Of a DNA stretch of 61,730 nucleotides, positions 42,825 through 50,750 are shown piece by piece. The position numbers and the translations under genes are program-made. The stretch is taken from the NCBI GenBank assembly GCA_031271295.1, contig JAISVZ010000179.1:1-61730 (forward strand), in the 5' to 3' direction. The first letter of the stretch is position 1. Each line of letters opens with the position of its first letter. The notes beneath the pieces are model-generated. The model was not told the origin of the DNA. It worked only from the letters and a program-made list of their open reading frames with translations, and did not search any database. This stretch comes from Clostridiales bacterium (GTDB lineage Bacteria > Bacillota > Clostridia > Lachnospirales > WQUN01).

Positions 42825-42862
42825 TTACATTTATTTTAGCATTTACGAATCGAGCTGATTAA

Positions 42863-44239
42863 ATGTTTTCGTTCAACAGCCGCACCAATTTATTGGAGCG
42901 AAGCGAGTTAAATTATCCCTTGCAGGATGTCACCGAACCCAACCTTTACAGGAATATCTACAGCTATGAAGAAATCCCCAAAATTGCGTTTAACCACCGA
43001 ATAGTTCCTATAGACATGCCGGACGAAATTTGGATTACCGATACAACGTTCCGCGACGGTCAGCAATCGCGCGAGCCTTATAAATCGGAGCAGATTGTGC
43101 ATTTATACAAGCTTCTTAACAAGCTTTCCGGGCCGCAGGGCGTTATAAGGCAAAGCGAGTTTTTTTTGTATACGAAAAAAGATTTAGACGCGGCGGTTAA
43201 ATGCCTGGAACTTGGGTACGAATTTCCGGAGGTAACAACGTGGATTCGCGCCTCGAAGAAGGATTTTGAAATGGTAAAATCCATTGGCATAAAAGAAACG
43301 GGTATTCTTGTTAGCTGTTCGGATTACCATATTTTCTATAAGCTTAACATGTCGCGAAGGCAAGCGGTAGACCATTACATTGCTATAGTTCGCCAGTGCA
43401 TAGAAAGCGGAGTAAAACCGCGCTGCCATTTAGAGGATATAACAAGGGCGGATTTTTACGGCTTTGTTGTTCCTTTCGCGAACGAACTTATGAAACTTGC
43501 GTTAGAGACGGGCGTGCCGGTTAAAATACGCGCGTGCGATACTATGGGCTACGGCGTAACCTTCCCCGGCAGCGTTTTGCCGCGCAGCGTGCAGGGAATA
43601 ATTCACGGTTTGTATCACCACGCCCATGTTCCGCACGAAATGCTTGAATGGCACGGGCATAACGATTTTTACCGCGCGGTTATTAACGCGTCCTACGCTT
43701 GGCTTTACGGGGCAAGCGGCGTTAACTGCTCCCTTTTGGGAATAGGCGAACGCACGGGCAACACGCCGCTTGAGGCTATGGTTGTGGAATACGCGCAGCT
43801 TAGAGGAACGCTAAACGGGATGGATACCACCGTAATTTCCGAAATTGCGGATTATTTCAGGAAGGAATTAAAATACGATATCCCCCCCATGACGCCGTTT
43901 GTAGGAGAAAACTTTAACGTAACCAGAGCCGGCATACACGCGGACGGAATTCTCAAAAACGAGGAAATATACAATATTTTCGATACGGACAAACTGCTTA
44001 AACGCCCGGTTAAAATTTCGGTATCAAATACGTCGGGGCTTGCGGGAGTTGCGCACTGGATGAATTCGTTTTACTCCCTTTCGGGGGATAGCGCACTGGA
44101 TAAAAAGCACCCGGCGGTTGAAAAGGTTAAAAGCTGGGTTGACGAGCAGTACGACGGAGGGCGCGTTACCGTTATATCGGACTACGAACTGGCGAAGGTA
44201 TCCGAACGGATTATGAAAGAAGAGGGATTAATTGCTTAA
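42863..44239 (+). CDS. Probable Re-type citrate synthase (DRE-TIM metallolyase)
   Basis: A 458-residue Claisen-condensing enzyme of the homocitrate/isopropylmalate synthase superfamily. The signature is TDTTFRDGQQSREPY (Arg, Asp for the metal), with EWHGHNDFYRAV supplying metal-binding His. GIGERTGNTPLEAM and NVTRAGIHADGILKNEEIY also fit. Length and wording resemble the Clostridium kluyveri-type Re-citrate synthase rather than LeuA, and the LeuA regulatory domain is missing. The next gene is isocitrate dehydrogenase, which supports citrate as product. Homocitrate or citramalate synthase cannot be excluded from sequence. The ribosome site is weak. Confidence 0.75.
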   Translation: MFSFNSRTNLLERSELNYPLQDVTEPNLYRNIYSYEEIPKIAFNHRIVPIDMPDEIWITDTTFRDGQQSREPYKSEQIVHLYKLLNKLSGPQGVIRQSEFFLYTKKDLDAAVKCLELGYEFPEVTTWIRASKKDFEMVKSIGIKETGILVSCSDYHIFYKLNMSRRQAVDHYIAIVRQCIESGVKPRCHLEDITRADFYGFVVPFANELMKLALETGVPVKIRACDTMGYGVTFPGSVLPRSVQGIIHGLYHHAHVPHEMLEWHGHNDFYRAVINASYAWLYGASGVNCSLLGIGERTGNTPLEAMVVEYAQLRGTLNGMDTTVISEIADYFRKELKYDIPPMTPFVGENFNVTRAGIHADGILKNEEIYNIFDTDKLLKRPVKISVSNTSGLAGVAHWMNSFYSLSGDSALDKKHPAVEKVKSWVDEQYDGGRVTVISDYELAKVSERIMKEEGLIA

Positions 44240-44298
44240 GCGTTAATTGCGGAAATTGCGTTAAATTATAACTACATAATAAGGAAAGGATAATTTAT

Positions 44299-45462
44299 AT
44301 GTCTGAGTTAAACGCCGCGAAGGAAAAATTCGCAAAAATAATTGAAAGCCAGCTATTAAGAATAGAGCGCATGAAACAGCAAAAGGATTTTTTGGATTTT
44401 AAGGCTTTGCCCAAAATAATTATAGGCGTGGTTGGCGGGGACGGAATAGGCCCGGCGATAACATCACAGGCGCAGCGCGTTTTGGAATTTCTTTTGAAGG
44501 ACGAAATTCAGCGCGGCAGGGCGGAATTTCGCGTAATACAGGGGCTGACGATTGAAAACCGCGTAAAGGCAAACAAAGCTATTCCGGACGATGTACTTAC
44601 CGAGCTTAAAGAGTGCCACGTAATACTTAAAGGCCCCACAACCACACCGCGCAAGGGCGACAGGTGGCCGAACGTTGAAAGCGCAAACGTGGCAATGCGC
44701 AAAGAGCTTGACCTCTTCGCGAACGTTCGCCCGGTAAGCGTTCCGGAAAAGGGCATAGACTGGACATTTTTCAGGGAAAACACAGAAGGCTCCTACGTGG
44801 TTGGCAGCAGCGGTTTTGACGTAAACGAGGATTTGGCGGTGGATTTTACAATTACCACAACCGAGGGATGCGAGCGGATAGCGCGAGCCGCGTTCGAATT
44901 TGCCAAAAATTCCGGCAAAACAAGAGTTACCGCCGTAACAAAGGCGAACGTAATTAAAACCACCGACGGCAAGTTTTTAAATATCTGTTCGCAAATAGCC
45001 AAGGAATATCCTGAAATTCAGTTTGACGACTGGTATATAGACATTATGACCGCGAAACTTGTGGACGAAAAGCGACGCAGTGATTTTCAGGTTTTTGTTC
45101 TTCCAAACCTCTACGGCGATATTTTAACCGACGAAGCGGCGGAATTTCAGGGCGGAGTTGGACCCGCGGGCAGCGCAAATTTGGGAAAACGCTATTCAAT
45201 GTTTGAGGCAATCCACGGCAGCGCGCCAAGAATGGTGGACGAGGGCAGGGATAAATTCGCGGACCCTTGCAGTATAATACGCGCGGGCGCGATGCTTCTT
45301 AACCATATCGGCTATACGGCCGAGGCGCAAAAGCTTTACAAGGCGCTTGATATTTGCACCGTTACCGAGAAAAAGCTTGTTATAACCGGCAGGGATACCG
45401 GAGCCACATCCGCCGAATTTGCGGATTATATTATGGAAACACTTAAACGCATTACAGAATAA
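44299..45462 (+). CDS. Isocitrate/isopropylmalate-type dehydrogenase, probably NAD-isocitrate dehydrogenase
   Basis: 387 residues of the beta-decarboxylating dehydrogenase family: GVVGGDGIGPAITSQA, KGPTTTPRKG, RPVSVPEK, TFFRENTEGSYV, LPNLYGDILTDEAAEFQGGV and FEAIHGSAPRMVDEG. The RENTEG phrase suits isocitrate dehydrogenase, as does the position 59 bases after the probable citrate synthase. A 45-residue N-terminal helix (FAKIIESQLLRIERMKQQ) is extra compared with LeuB. Aconitase, the enzyme between them, is not in this window. AAGGAAAGGATAATTT precedes the ATG. Confidence 0.82.
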   Translation: MSELNAAKEKFAKIIESQLLRIERMKQQKDFLDFKALPKIIIGVVGGDGIGPAITSQAQRVLEFLLKDEIQRGRAEFRVIQGLTIENRVKANKAIPDDVLTELKECHVILKGPTTTPRKGDRWPNVESANVAMRKELDLFANVRPVSVPEKGIDWTFFRENTEGSYVVGSSGFDVNEDLAVDFTITTTEGCERIARAAFEFAKNSGKTRVTAVTKANVIKTTDGKFLNICSQIAKEYPEIQFDDWYIDIMTAKLVDEKRRSDFQVFVLPNLYGDILTDEAAEFQGGVGPAGSANLGKRYSMFEAIHGSAPRMVDEGRDKFADPCSIIRAGAMLLNHIGYTAEAQKLYKALDICTVTEKKLVITGRDTGATSAEFADYIMETLKRITE

Positions 45463-45547
45463 AACGCAAAAAAACGCTAAGGCAAAATAATATCCGGCGC
45501 AGGGGTAAGCAATTGCCGAAAACAGCGTGTATAAAAGGTGGGTTTGT

Positions 45548-47593
45548 ATGGAGAGGTTTGCGGGCGGTGTTATCCGCCACAGAAAGGCTGTAATTGTAAT
45601 GTTCCTGGCGGCGGCTGTAATTTGCGCCGTACTGGCTTTGGCGGTTTCGGTTAATTTTAACATTGTGGATTATTTGCCTTCGGAAACTCAATCCACCAAA
45701 GCCATAAATATTATGACGGAAGAATTTACTCAGCCACTGCCGAACGCAAGTGTGGAAATTAGAGGCGTTTCCATTCAAGAAGCGGTGGATTATAAGCGAA
45801 AGCTAATGAGTTTGGAACATGTTAAGGAAGTTATATGGTTGGACGACACCCTTGATATTACAAAACCTCTTGAAATGGAGGATCCGGAGGCGGTAGAGGC
45901 TTTTTATAAAGACGGGAACGCTCTGTTTTCGGTGGTAATAACCAAGGATTACGAAAAAGAGGGCGTTTCGGAAATTCGTACCCTTGTTGGGTACGCGGGA
46001 ACCGTATCCGGCGAGGCCGCGGATATGGAGTTTATTCAAAGGGCTACAAGCTCCGAGGTTTTAAACGCCTTTATAATTCTTATGCCGCTTATTATTTTAA
46101 TTTTAATCGTCTCCACAACTTCGTGGATTGAACCGCTTCTGTTTTTGGCGGCTATCGGAATGTCGGTTATTATTAATATGGGCACAAACGCTTTTGCGCC
46201 GAATGTCAGCTTTTTAACAAATTCGGTAACGCCGATATTGCAGCTTGCCGTTTCGCTGGATTACGCCATTTTTCTTCTGCACTCGTTCGGCGCGCGCAGA
46301 AAAGGCGGCGTAACGGTGGAAGAGGCAATGCTCGGCGCAATAAAGGAAAGCTTTTCAACCGTTGCGGCAAGCGCGTCCACAACGCTTTTCGGGTTTATGG
46401 CGCTGCTTTTTATGGCATTTAAAATAGGCCCGGATTTGGGGCTTAGTTTGGGCAAAGGAATTGTGTTCAGCTTCGTTTCGGTTATGGTGTTTTTACCCGC
46501 GCTTACGGTAATTGTGTATAAGCTTATTGATAAAACCCGGCACCGCGAGTTCATGCCCGCGTTTTCAAACGTTAACAATGTTCTCAGAAGGCTTGCGATT
46601 CCCGCAGTTGTAATTGTGGTTGTAATTATTGTGCCTTGCTTTTTGGGGCAGTCGCGCACGGATTTTCTCTACGGCTACCAGTCTGCGGCGGCAAGCCTTA
46701 AAGAGGGAGAGGAGAATTCGCAGCAAAGCTCGTTCGAAAACTCCACGGTTATGGTGCTGCTTGTTCCGCGCGGCGATGTTATAAAGGAAGAAAATTTATC
46801 AAACGATATTCTTAGCCTGCCGCATGTAACATCGGTAGTATCATACGCGAGTGCGGTTGGCAGCGCAATTCCTTCGGAATTTTTGGATACTTCGGTTACG
46901 GAGCAGTTTTATTCCGAAAACTACGCGCGTATTCTCGTTTATACGGATACTCCCACCGAGGGCGCCGAAGCGTTTGCGGCGGTAGAGGCAATAAATTCCG
47001 CGGCGGCGGGCTATTATCCTACAGGTGTGTACTCCGCCGGTTCGTCGGCAAACCTCTACGATATGAAAACCGTTGTGCAAAACGATAACCGCATAACAAA
47101 CCTTATTGCGATTGTTTCAATATTGGCGGTGCTTCTTATAACGTTTAAATCCATCAGCCTGCCGGTGTTTTTAATTTTAACCATAGAAACCGCCATTTGG
47201 GTTAACCTTTCAATTCCGTATTTTACGGGGCTTTCAATAAACTATATCGGTTATTTGGTGCTAAATACTGTTCAGCTTGGCGCAACGGTGGATTACGCCA
47301 TACTGCTTACCGTAACCTATATGCGAAACCGGCAAAGTATGCAAAAGAAGGAAGCAATACACGCGGCGCTTGGAACGAGCTTCCGCTCAATTTTAGTTTC
47401 CGGGGCAACTCTTTCAACGGCGGGCTTTACCTTGGCGGGAACATCGTCTAACCCGCTTATTGCGGATATAGGGCTTTTGCTTGGGCGCGGAACGTTGCTG
47501 TCTATGGTTATGGTTGTGGTGTTCCTTCCCGCAATGCTCACTATTTTTGATAAGTTTATCGGCAAAACAACTTATAAGTCGAATTTTATTTAG
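45548..47593 (+). CDS. MMPL/RND-family membrane transporter
   Basis: The start is the ATG at 45548 (MERFAGGVIRHRKAVIV), after AAGGTGGG. The 681-residue protein has the two-fold RND layout: a first helix, an extracytoplasmic loop, then a five-helix block (VLNAFIILMPLIILILIVS, VTPILQLAVSLDYAIFLLH). This layout is repeated in the second half (NLIAIVSILAVLLITFKSI, LGATVDYAILLTVTYMRNR). The LDYAIFLLH and VDYAILL phrases are the MMPL signature. Substrates of such pumps are lipids, siderophores or drugs; this one is unknown. A heptad-repeat secreted protein, often its neighbour, comes next but across a 1.5-kb repeat island. Confidence 0.9.
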   Translation: MERFAGGVIRHRKAVIVMFLAAAVICAVLALAVSVNFNIVDYLPSETQSTKAINIMTEEFTQPLPNASVEIRGVSIQEAVDYKRKLMSLEHVKEVIWLDDTLDITKPLEMEDPEAVEAFYKDGNALFSVVITKDYEKEGVSEIRTLVGYAGTVSGEAADMEFIQRATSSEVLNAFIILMPLIILILIVSTTSWIEPLLFLAAIGMSVIINMGTNAFAPNVSFLTNSVTPILQLAVSLDYAIFLLHSFGARRKGGVTVEEAMLGAIKESFSTVAASASTTLFGFMALLFMAFKIGPDLGLSLGKGIVFSFVSVMVFLPALTVIVYKLIDKTRHREFMPAFSNVNNVLRRLAIPAVVIVVVIIVPCFLGQSRTDFLYGYQSAAASLKEGEENSQQSSFENSTVMVLLVPRGDVIKEENLSNDILSLPHVTSVVSYASAVGSAIPSEFLDTSVTEQFYSENYARILVYTDTPTEGAEAFAAVEAINSAAAGYYPTGVYSAGSSANLYDMKTVVQNDNRITNLIAIVSILAVLLITFKSISLPVFLILTIETAIWVNLSIPYFTGLSINYIGYLVLNTVQLGATVDYAILLTVTYMRNRQSMQKKEAIHAALGTSFRSILVSGATLSTAGFTLAGTSSNPLIADIGLLLGRGTLLSMVMVVVFLPAMLTIFDKFIGKTTYKSNFI

Positions 47594-47595
47594 GA

Positions 47596-47763
47596 GCGCT
47601 TTCGTAGCTGTCCGGCAGGGGTTGTAGAGGGCTTCGGCGCAAAAATTGCCCGCGCTTTCGTAGCTGTTCGGCAGGGGTTGCAGAGGGCTTCGGCGCAAAA
47701 ATTGCCCGCGCTTTCGTAGCTGTTCGGCAGGGGTTGTAGAGGGCTTCGGCGCAAATTATATCG
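47596..47763 (+). repeat. 56-bp tandem repeat, 3 copies
   Basis: Units start at 47596, 47652 and 47708, each GCGCTTTCGTAGCTGTTCGG through CTTCGGCGCAAA. The last unit runs into foldback element 1. The reverse complement of 48860-48900 carries one degenerate unit. Confidence 0.9.
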
Positions 47764-47982
47764 CACAGCAATGTGCCACCTGACGCTTCAGAACATTTTT
47801 GAGCGCACCAAGTTAAAATAAAGGGTCTATTTTTGCGGTTGCGCTCAAAAATATTCTTCTCGCTGCTCTGGTGAACCAATTTTCGCCAACAAGTTGTTCG
47901 CAGAGATTAAGTTTTGCGACGGCGAAAATCGTTTCCCCGCCGCGTGGCACAATCATGCTGTGCAATATAATTTACGCCGAAG
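47744..47982 (+). mobile_element. 239-bp MITE-like foldback element, copy 1
   Basis: Bounded by about 36-bp imperfect terminal inverted repeats (CTTCGGCG, AAATTATAT, GCACAGCA, GTGCCAC in order at each end). A nested inverted repeat, TTTTTGAGCGCA with TGCGCTCAAAAA, lies inside. It codes for nothing. Copy 2 at 48621-48859 is its reverse complement with few changes and exactly the same length. Confidence 0.75.
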
Positions 47983-48156
47983 CCATCAGCATGTTCTTTG
48001 CAGGCGGCAGGGTTTGTGCGGAATTTGAACGTTGCCGATTAATCGTATGAGCGGAAATTGCGGGCGGTGCATCCAGAAATTCCAAGAGCGTCACTTTGCA
48101 TTTCTCGACGTGCCTTAGTATAATTTGGCGGTACAATTAATCCGGCGGCGCAAATG

Positions 48157-48396
48157 TGCCGTACGAGGCAAGCGCATTGCGGCGCAAATATGCCTTACGT
48201 AGCAAACGCATTGCGACATAAATATGCCTTACGCAGCAAACGCATTGCGACATAAATATGCCTTACGTAGCAAACGCATTGCGGCGCAATTATGCCTTAC
48301 GTAGCAAACGCATTGCGGCGCAAGTATGCCTTACGCAGCAAACGCATTGCGGCGCAATTATGCCTTACACGCAGCAAAAGCATAGCGGCGCAAATA
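48157..48396 (+). repeat. 34-bp tandem repeat, 7 copies
   Basis: Units begin at 48157, 48191, 48225, 48259, 48293, 48327 and 48361, all exactly 34 bases apart. Consensus TGCCTTACGTAGCAAACGCA, then TTGCGGCGCAATTA. The first and last units are the most diverged. There are no spacers, so it is not a CRISPR array. Confidence 0.93.
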
Positions 48397-48494
48397 AGTT
48401 TGCAAATAATGACGCAATCGCAAATTTTCGCTGCTTCAACTTGCGATTGCGCGGGGCTTTTGGCACACACCTGTTGCCTGAAAAGAACACACCG

Positions 48495-48615
48495 GGCTTT
48501 GCGCACAACCATGTTTCCTGCGAAGAGCACGCTGTCCTTTGCGCACAACCATGTTTCCTGCGAAGAGCACGCTGTCCTTTGCGCACAACCATGTTTCCTG
48601 CGAAGAACATGCCGG
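48495..48615 (+). repeat. 40-bp tandem repeat, 3 copies
   Basis: GCGCACAACCATGTTTCCTG occurs at 48501, 48541 and 48581, with GCGAAGAGCACGCTGTCC between. The unit's CCTGCGAAGAACATGCC end is the inner flank of foldback element 2. Confidence 0.9.
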
Positions 48616-48620
48616 CGGGG

Positions 48621-48859
48621 CTTCGGCGTGAGTTATATTGCACAGCATGATTGTGCCACGCGGCGGGGAAACGATTTTCGTCGCCGCAAAACTTAATCTC
48701 TGCGAACAACTTGTTGGCGAAAATTGGTTCACCAGAGCAGCGAGAAGAATATTTTTGAGCGCACCCGCAAAAATAAACCCCTTAACTAACTTTGGTGCGC
48801 TCAAAAATGTTCTGAAGCGTCAGGTGGCACATTGCTGTGCGATATAATTTGCGCCGAAG
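48621..48859 (-). mobile_element. 239-bp MITE-like foldback element, copy 2 (inverted)
   Basis: Reverse complement of copy 1, with the same terminal inverted repeats and nested hairpin. The two copies differ mainly in the loop of the nested hairpin (ACCCCTTAACTAAC region). Confidence 0.75.
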
Positions 48860-48960
48860 CCCCTCTATACCCCCCCTTGCCGGACAGCCTGCAAAAGTGC
48901 GGGTAAAGAAAGCGCCGCATTATTATTCTGATGCATTGCGATGCATTTATTTCTTTAGAT

Positions 48961-49020
48961 AGTGTGAAGCTGAATTGGCTTCATGCCGATTTGTGCCGAG
49001 TCTGCGCGGCATGTAGGTTA
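48961..49020 (+). repeat. 60-bp dispersed repeat, copy A
   Basis: Matches the reverse complement of 35525-35585. It is followed at once by the GTGTGAACAGTAAC motif. Confidence 0.75.
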
Positions 49021-49022
49021 GT

Positions 49023-49036
49023 GTGTGAACAGTAAC
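49023..49036 (+). repeat. Dispersed motif GTGTGAACAGTAAC, copy e
   Basis: Directly joined to the end of the 60-bp repeat, about 105 bases before the next start codon. Confidence 0.6.
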
Positions 49037-49141
49037 TTTTGTTGTTTATGAAAGCCGGCTAAAACCGTTTCAGTTTTCATGAATATAACGTACCTAAATA
49101 TTATACAATGCCTTAGTAACTAAATGGCAAGGGAGGTAAAT

Positions 49142-50668
49142 ATGAAAAATTCAGAAAGATTCATCGCAAAAAAATTATTTGCGCCAAAAACTTTTGCGGC
49201 AGCTTTAATTTTATTGTCGCTTTTATTTAACGCTCTGCCGGTTGGCGCGGAAGGGCCTGATACAAACGCCGCAAATCCAAACACAAATTCCGCGAAACAA
49301 AGCGCAAACCCCGCGCCGCCAAACACAAACGCTGAAATTGCGGAAAAGGACGAGGTTGTTTACGCACGCCTTTCGGGAAACGGATCTGCGCAAAATGTGT
49401 ATGTGGTTAACCACTTTACGCTTTCGCAAACGGGCAAATTTACGGATTACGGGGATTATTCCAAAGCTGTTAATTTAACGGACTTGCAGAGCGTAGGTTT
49501 AAGCGGCGGCGAAGTTTCCGTTCAAACCGCAAGCGATAATTTTTATTATCAGGGGTACTTAAACAATACAAATTTACCTTGGATTTATAACATTAGCTAC
49601 AAAATTGACGGCGCGGAATATTCCGCCGAGGATGTTGCGGGCAAAACCGGCAAACTTGAAATAAACCTTACTTCCGAAAAAAACGCCGGTATCGCGGGCG
49701 ATGTTTTTTATAACAATTACATGCAGCAAATTTCGGTAACGCTTAACACCGAAAAGTGCAAAAATATAACAGCCGATGGCGCAACGCTTGCAGGAGCCGG
49801 AAAAAACCGGATGCTTGCTTTTACGGTGCTTCCCAAAACCAACGCGGCAATTACCGTAACCGCCGATGTAACGGATTTTGAAATGGCGGGAATAGATATA
49901 ACCGTTATGCCGTTTTCAATGACAATCGAAATGCCGGATACAGGCGAAATGCTCGGCGAATTTGATAAGCTTACAGACGGCATAGACGAACTTAACAGCG
50001 GCGTTATTGAGCTTCAAAACGGCGCAAACGAAATTGCAAACGGAGCGGAGCAGCTTAAAACCGGTTCGGGGGAATTTAACGACGGCTTAAACCGGCTTAA
50101 CGCAAACTCAACCCAGCTAACGGCATCTTCCGCGCAAATACGCGACGCGCTTACGCAAATATCGCAGGCAAGCGCCATGCTTGCGCCGCTTGCTCAGGCA
50201 GACCCTCAAATGGGCGCGGTTATAACCGGAATAACCGAAGGCTTGGCGGAGCTATCCGGAAATTATTCGGCTTTTCACAGCGGGCTTTCTCAGTATACGG
50301 GCGGAGTTTCGGGGCTGGCTTCCGGTTACGGCGAAATAGATACCGGCATAACCTCGCTTGCGGACGGCTTAACCGAATTTAACGAGGGTATCGGCACTTT
50401 GGCGGAGGGAACCGGGCAGCTTGCGGAGGAAACCAAAGGCATACCGGAGCAAATTGAAACCGAAATAGACAGTTTAATGAGCGATTATACCGGCGGGGAA
50501 TTTGAAATAACGTCCTTTACCTCGCCGCAGAATAAAGGTGTAAAATTCGTGCAGTTTGTTTTTAAAACGGCGAATATTGAAAAACCGGAGATAAATGCTT
50601 CAAACGAAGCTGAACAGGTGCAGCCGGGTTTTTGGGATAGGCTTAAAAACCTGTTTACGCAGGGTTGA
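49142..50668 (+). CDS. Secreted heptad-repeat protein (YhgE/Pip-like), MMPL partner
   Basis: The start is the ATG at 49142, 5 bases after GGGAGGTAA. The 508-residue protein has a signal peptide (FAAALILLSLLFNALPVGA), then a beta-rich N-terminal domain to about 280. A region of Leu-x-x-Gly heptads follows (about 280-440: LTDGIDELNSGVIELQNGA, NEIANGAEQLKTGSGEF, LADGLTEFNEGIGTLAEGT). This is the pattern of YhgE/Pip-type envelope proteins that accompany MMPL pumps. No C-terminal membrane helices are present, so it is shorter than YhgE. The Asn/Pro-rich stretch after the signal is probably disordered. Confidence 0.78.
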   Translation: MKNSERFIAKKLFAPKTFAAALILLSLLFNALPVGAEGPDTNAANPNTNSAKQSANPAPPNTNAEIAEKDEVVYARLSGNGSAQNVYVVNHFTLSQTGKFTDYGDYSKAVNLTDLQSVGLSGGEVSVQTASDNFYYQGYLNNTNLPWIYNISYKIDGAEYSAEDVAGKTGKLEINLTSEKNAGIAGDVFYNNYMQQISVTLNTEKCKNITADGATLAGAGKNRMLAFTVLPKTNAAITVTADVTDFEMAGIDITVMPFSMTIEMPDTGEMLGEFDKLTDGIDELNSGVIELQNGANEIANGAEQLKTGSGEFNDGLNRLNANSTQLTASSAQIRDALTQISQASAMLAPLAQADPQMGAVITGITEGLAELSGNYSAFHSGLSQYTGGVSGLASGYGEIDTGITSLADGLTEFNEGIGTLAEGTGQLAEETKGIPEQIETEIDSLMSDYTGGEFEITSFTSPQNKGVKFVQFVFKTANIEKPEINASNEAEQVQPGFWDRLKNLFTQG

Positions 50669-50750
50669 AACAGAACGCTCGGCTCTATGTATAAGCCGCA
50701 AGTCCGGCAATAATTAATTTTGCGTAACCGCAAAGAAAGGAATGTTTTAA

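Larger units (their letters stand above)
47594..49141. other. 1.5-kb gene-free repeat island
   Basis: No real gene: the open frames here are repeats translated. In order it holds three 56-bp tandem units, foldback element 1, unique DNA, seven 34-bp tandem units, three 40-bp tandem units, foldback element 2 in the opposite direction, a 60-bp dispersed repeat and a GTGTGAACAGTAAC motif. The outer edges of the two elements match each other beyond the elements, so the whole is a large inverted repeat of roughly 47610-48005 with 48596-48897. Confidence 0.8.

Noticed and set aside
48157-48396. CRISPR array
   Set aside because: Units abut without spacers and no cas gene is present; it is a plain tandem repeat.
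48258-48709. Overlapping open frames of 114-134 codons on both strands in the repeat island
   Set aside because: They are translations of the 34-bp and 40-bp tandem units and of the foldback arm; no ribosome sites, and the peptides are periodic.
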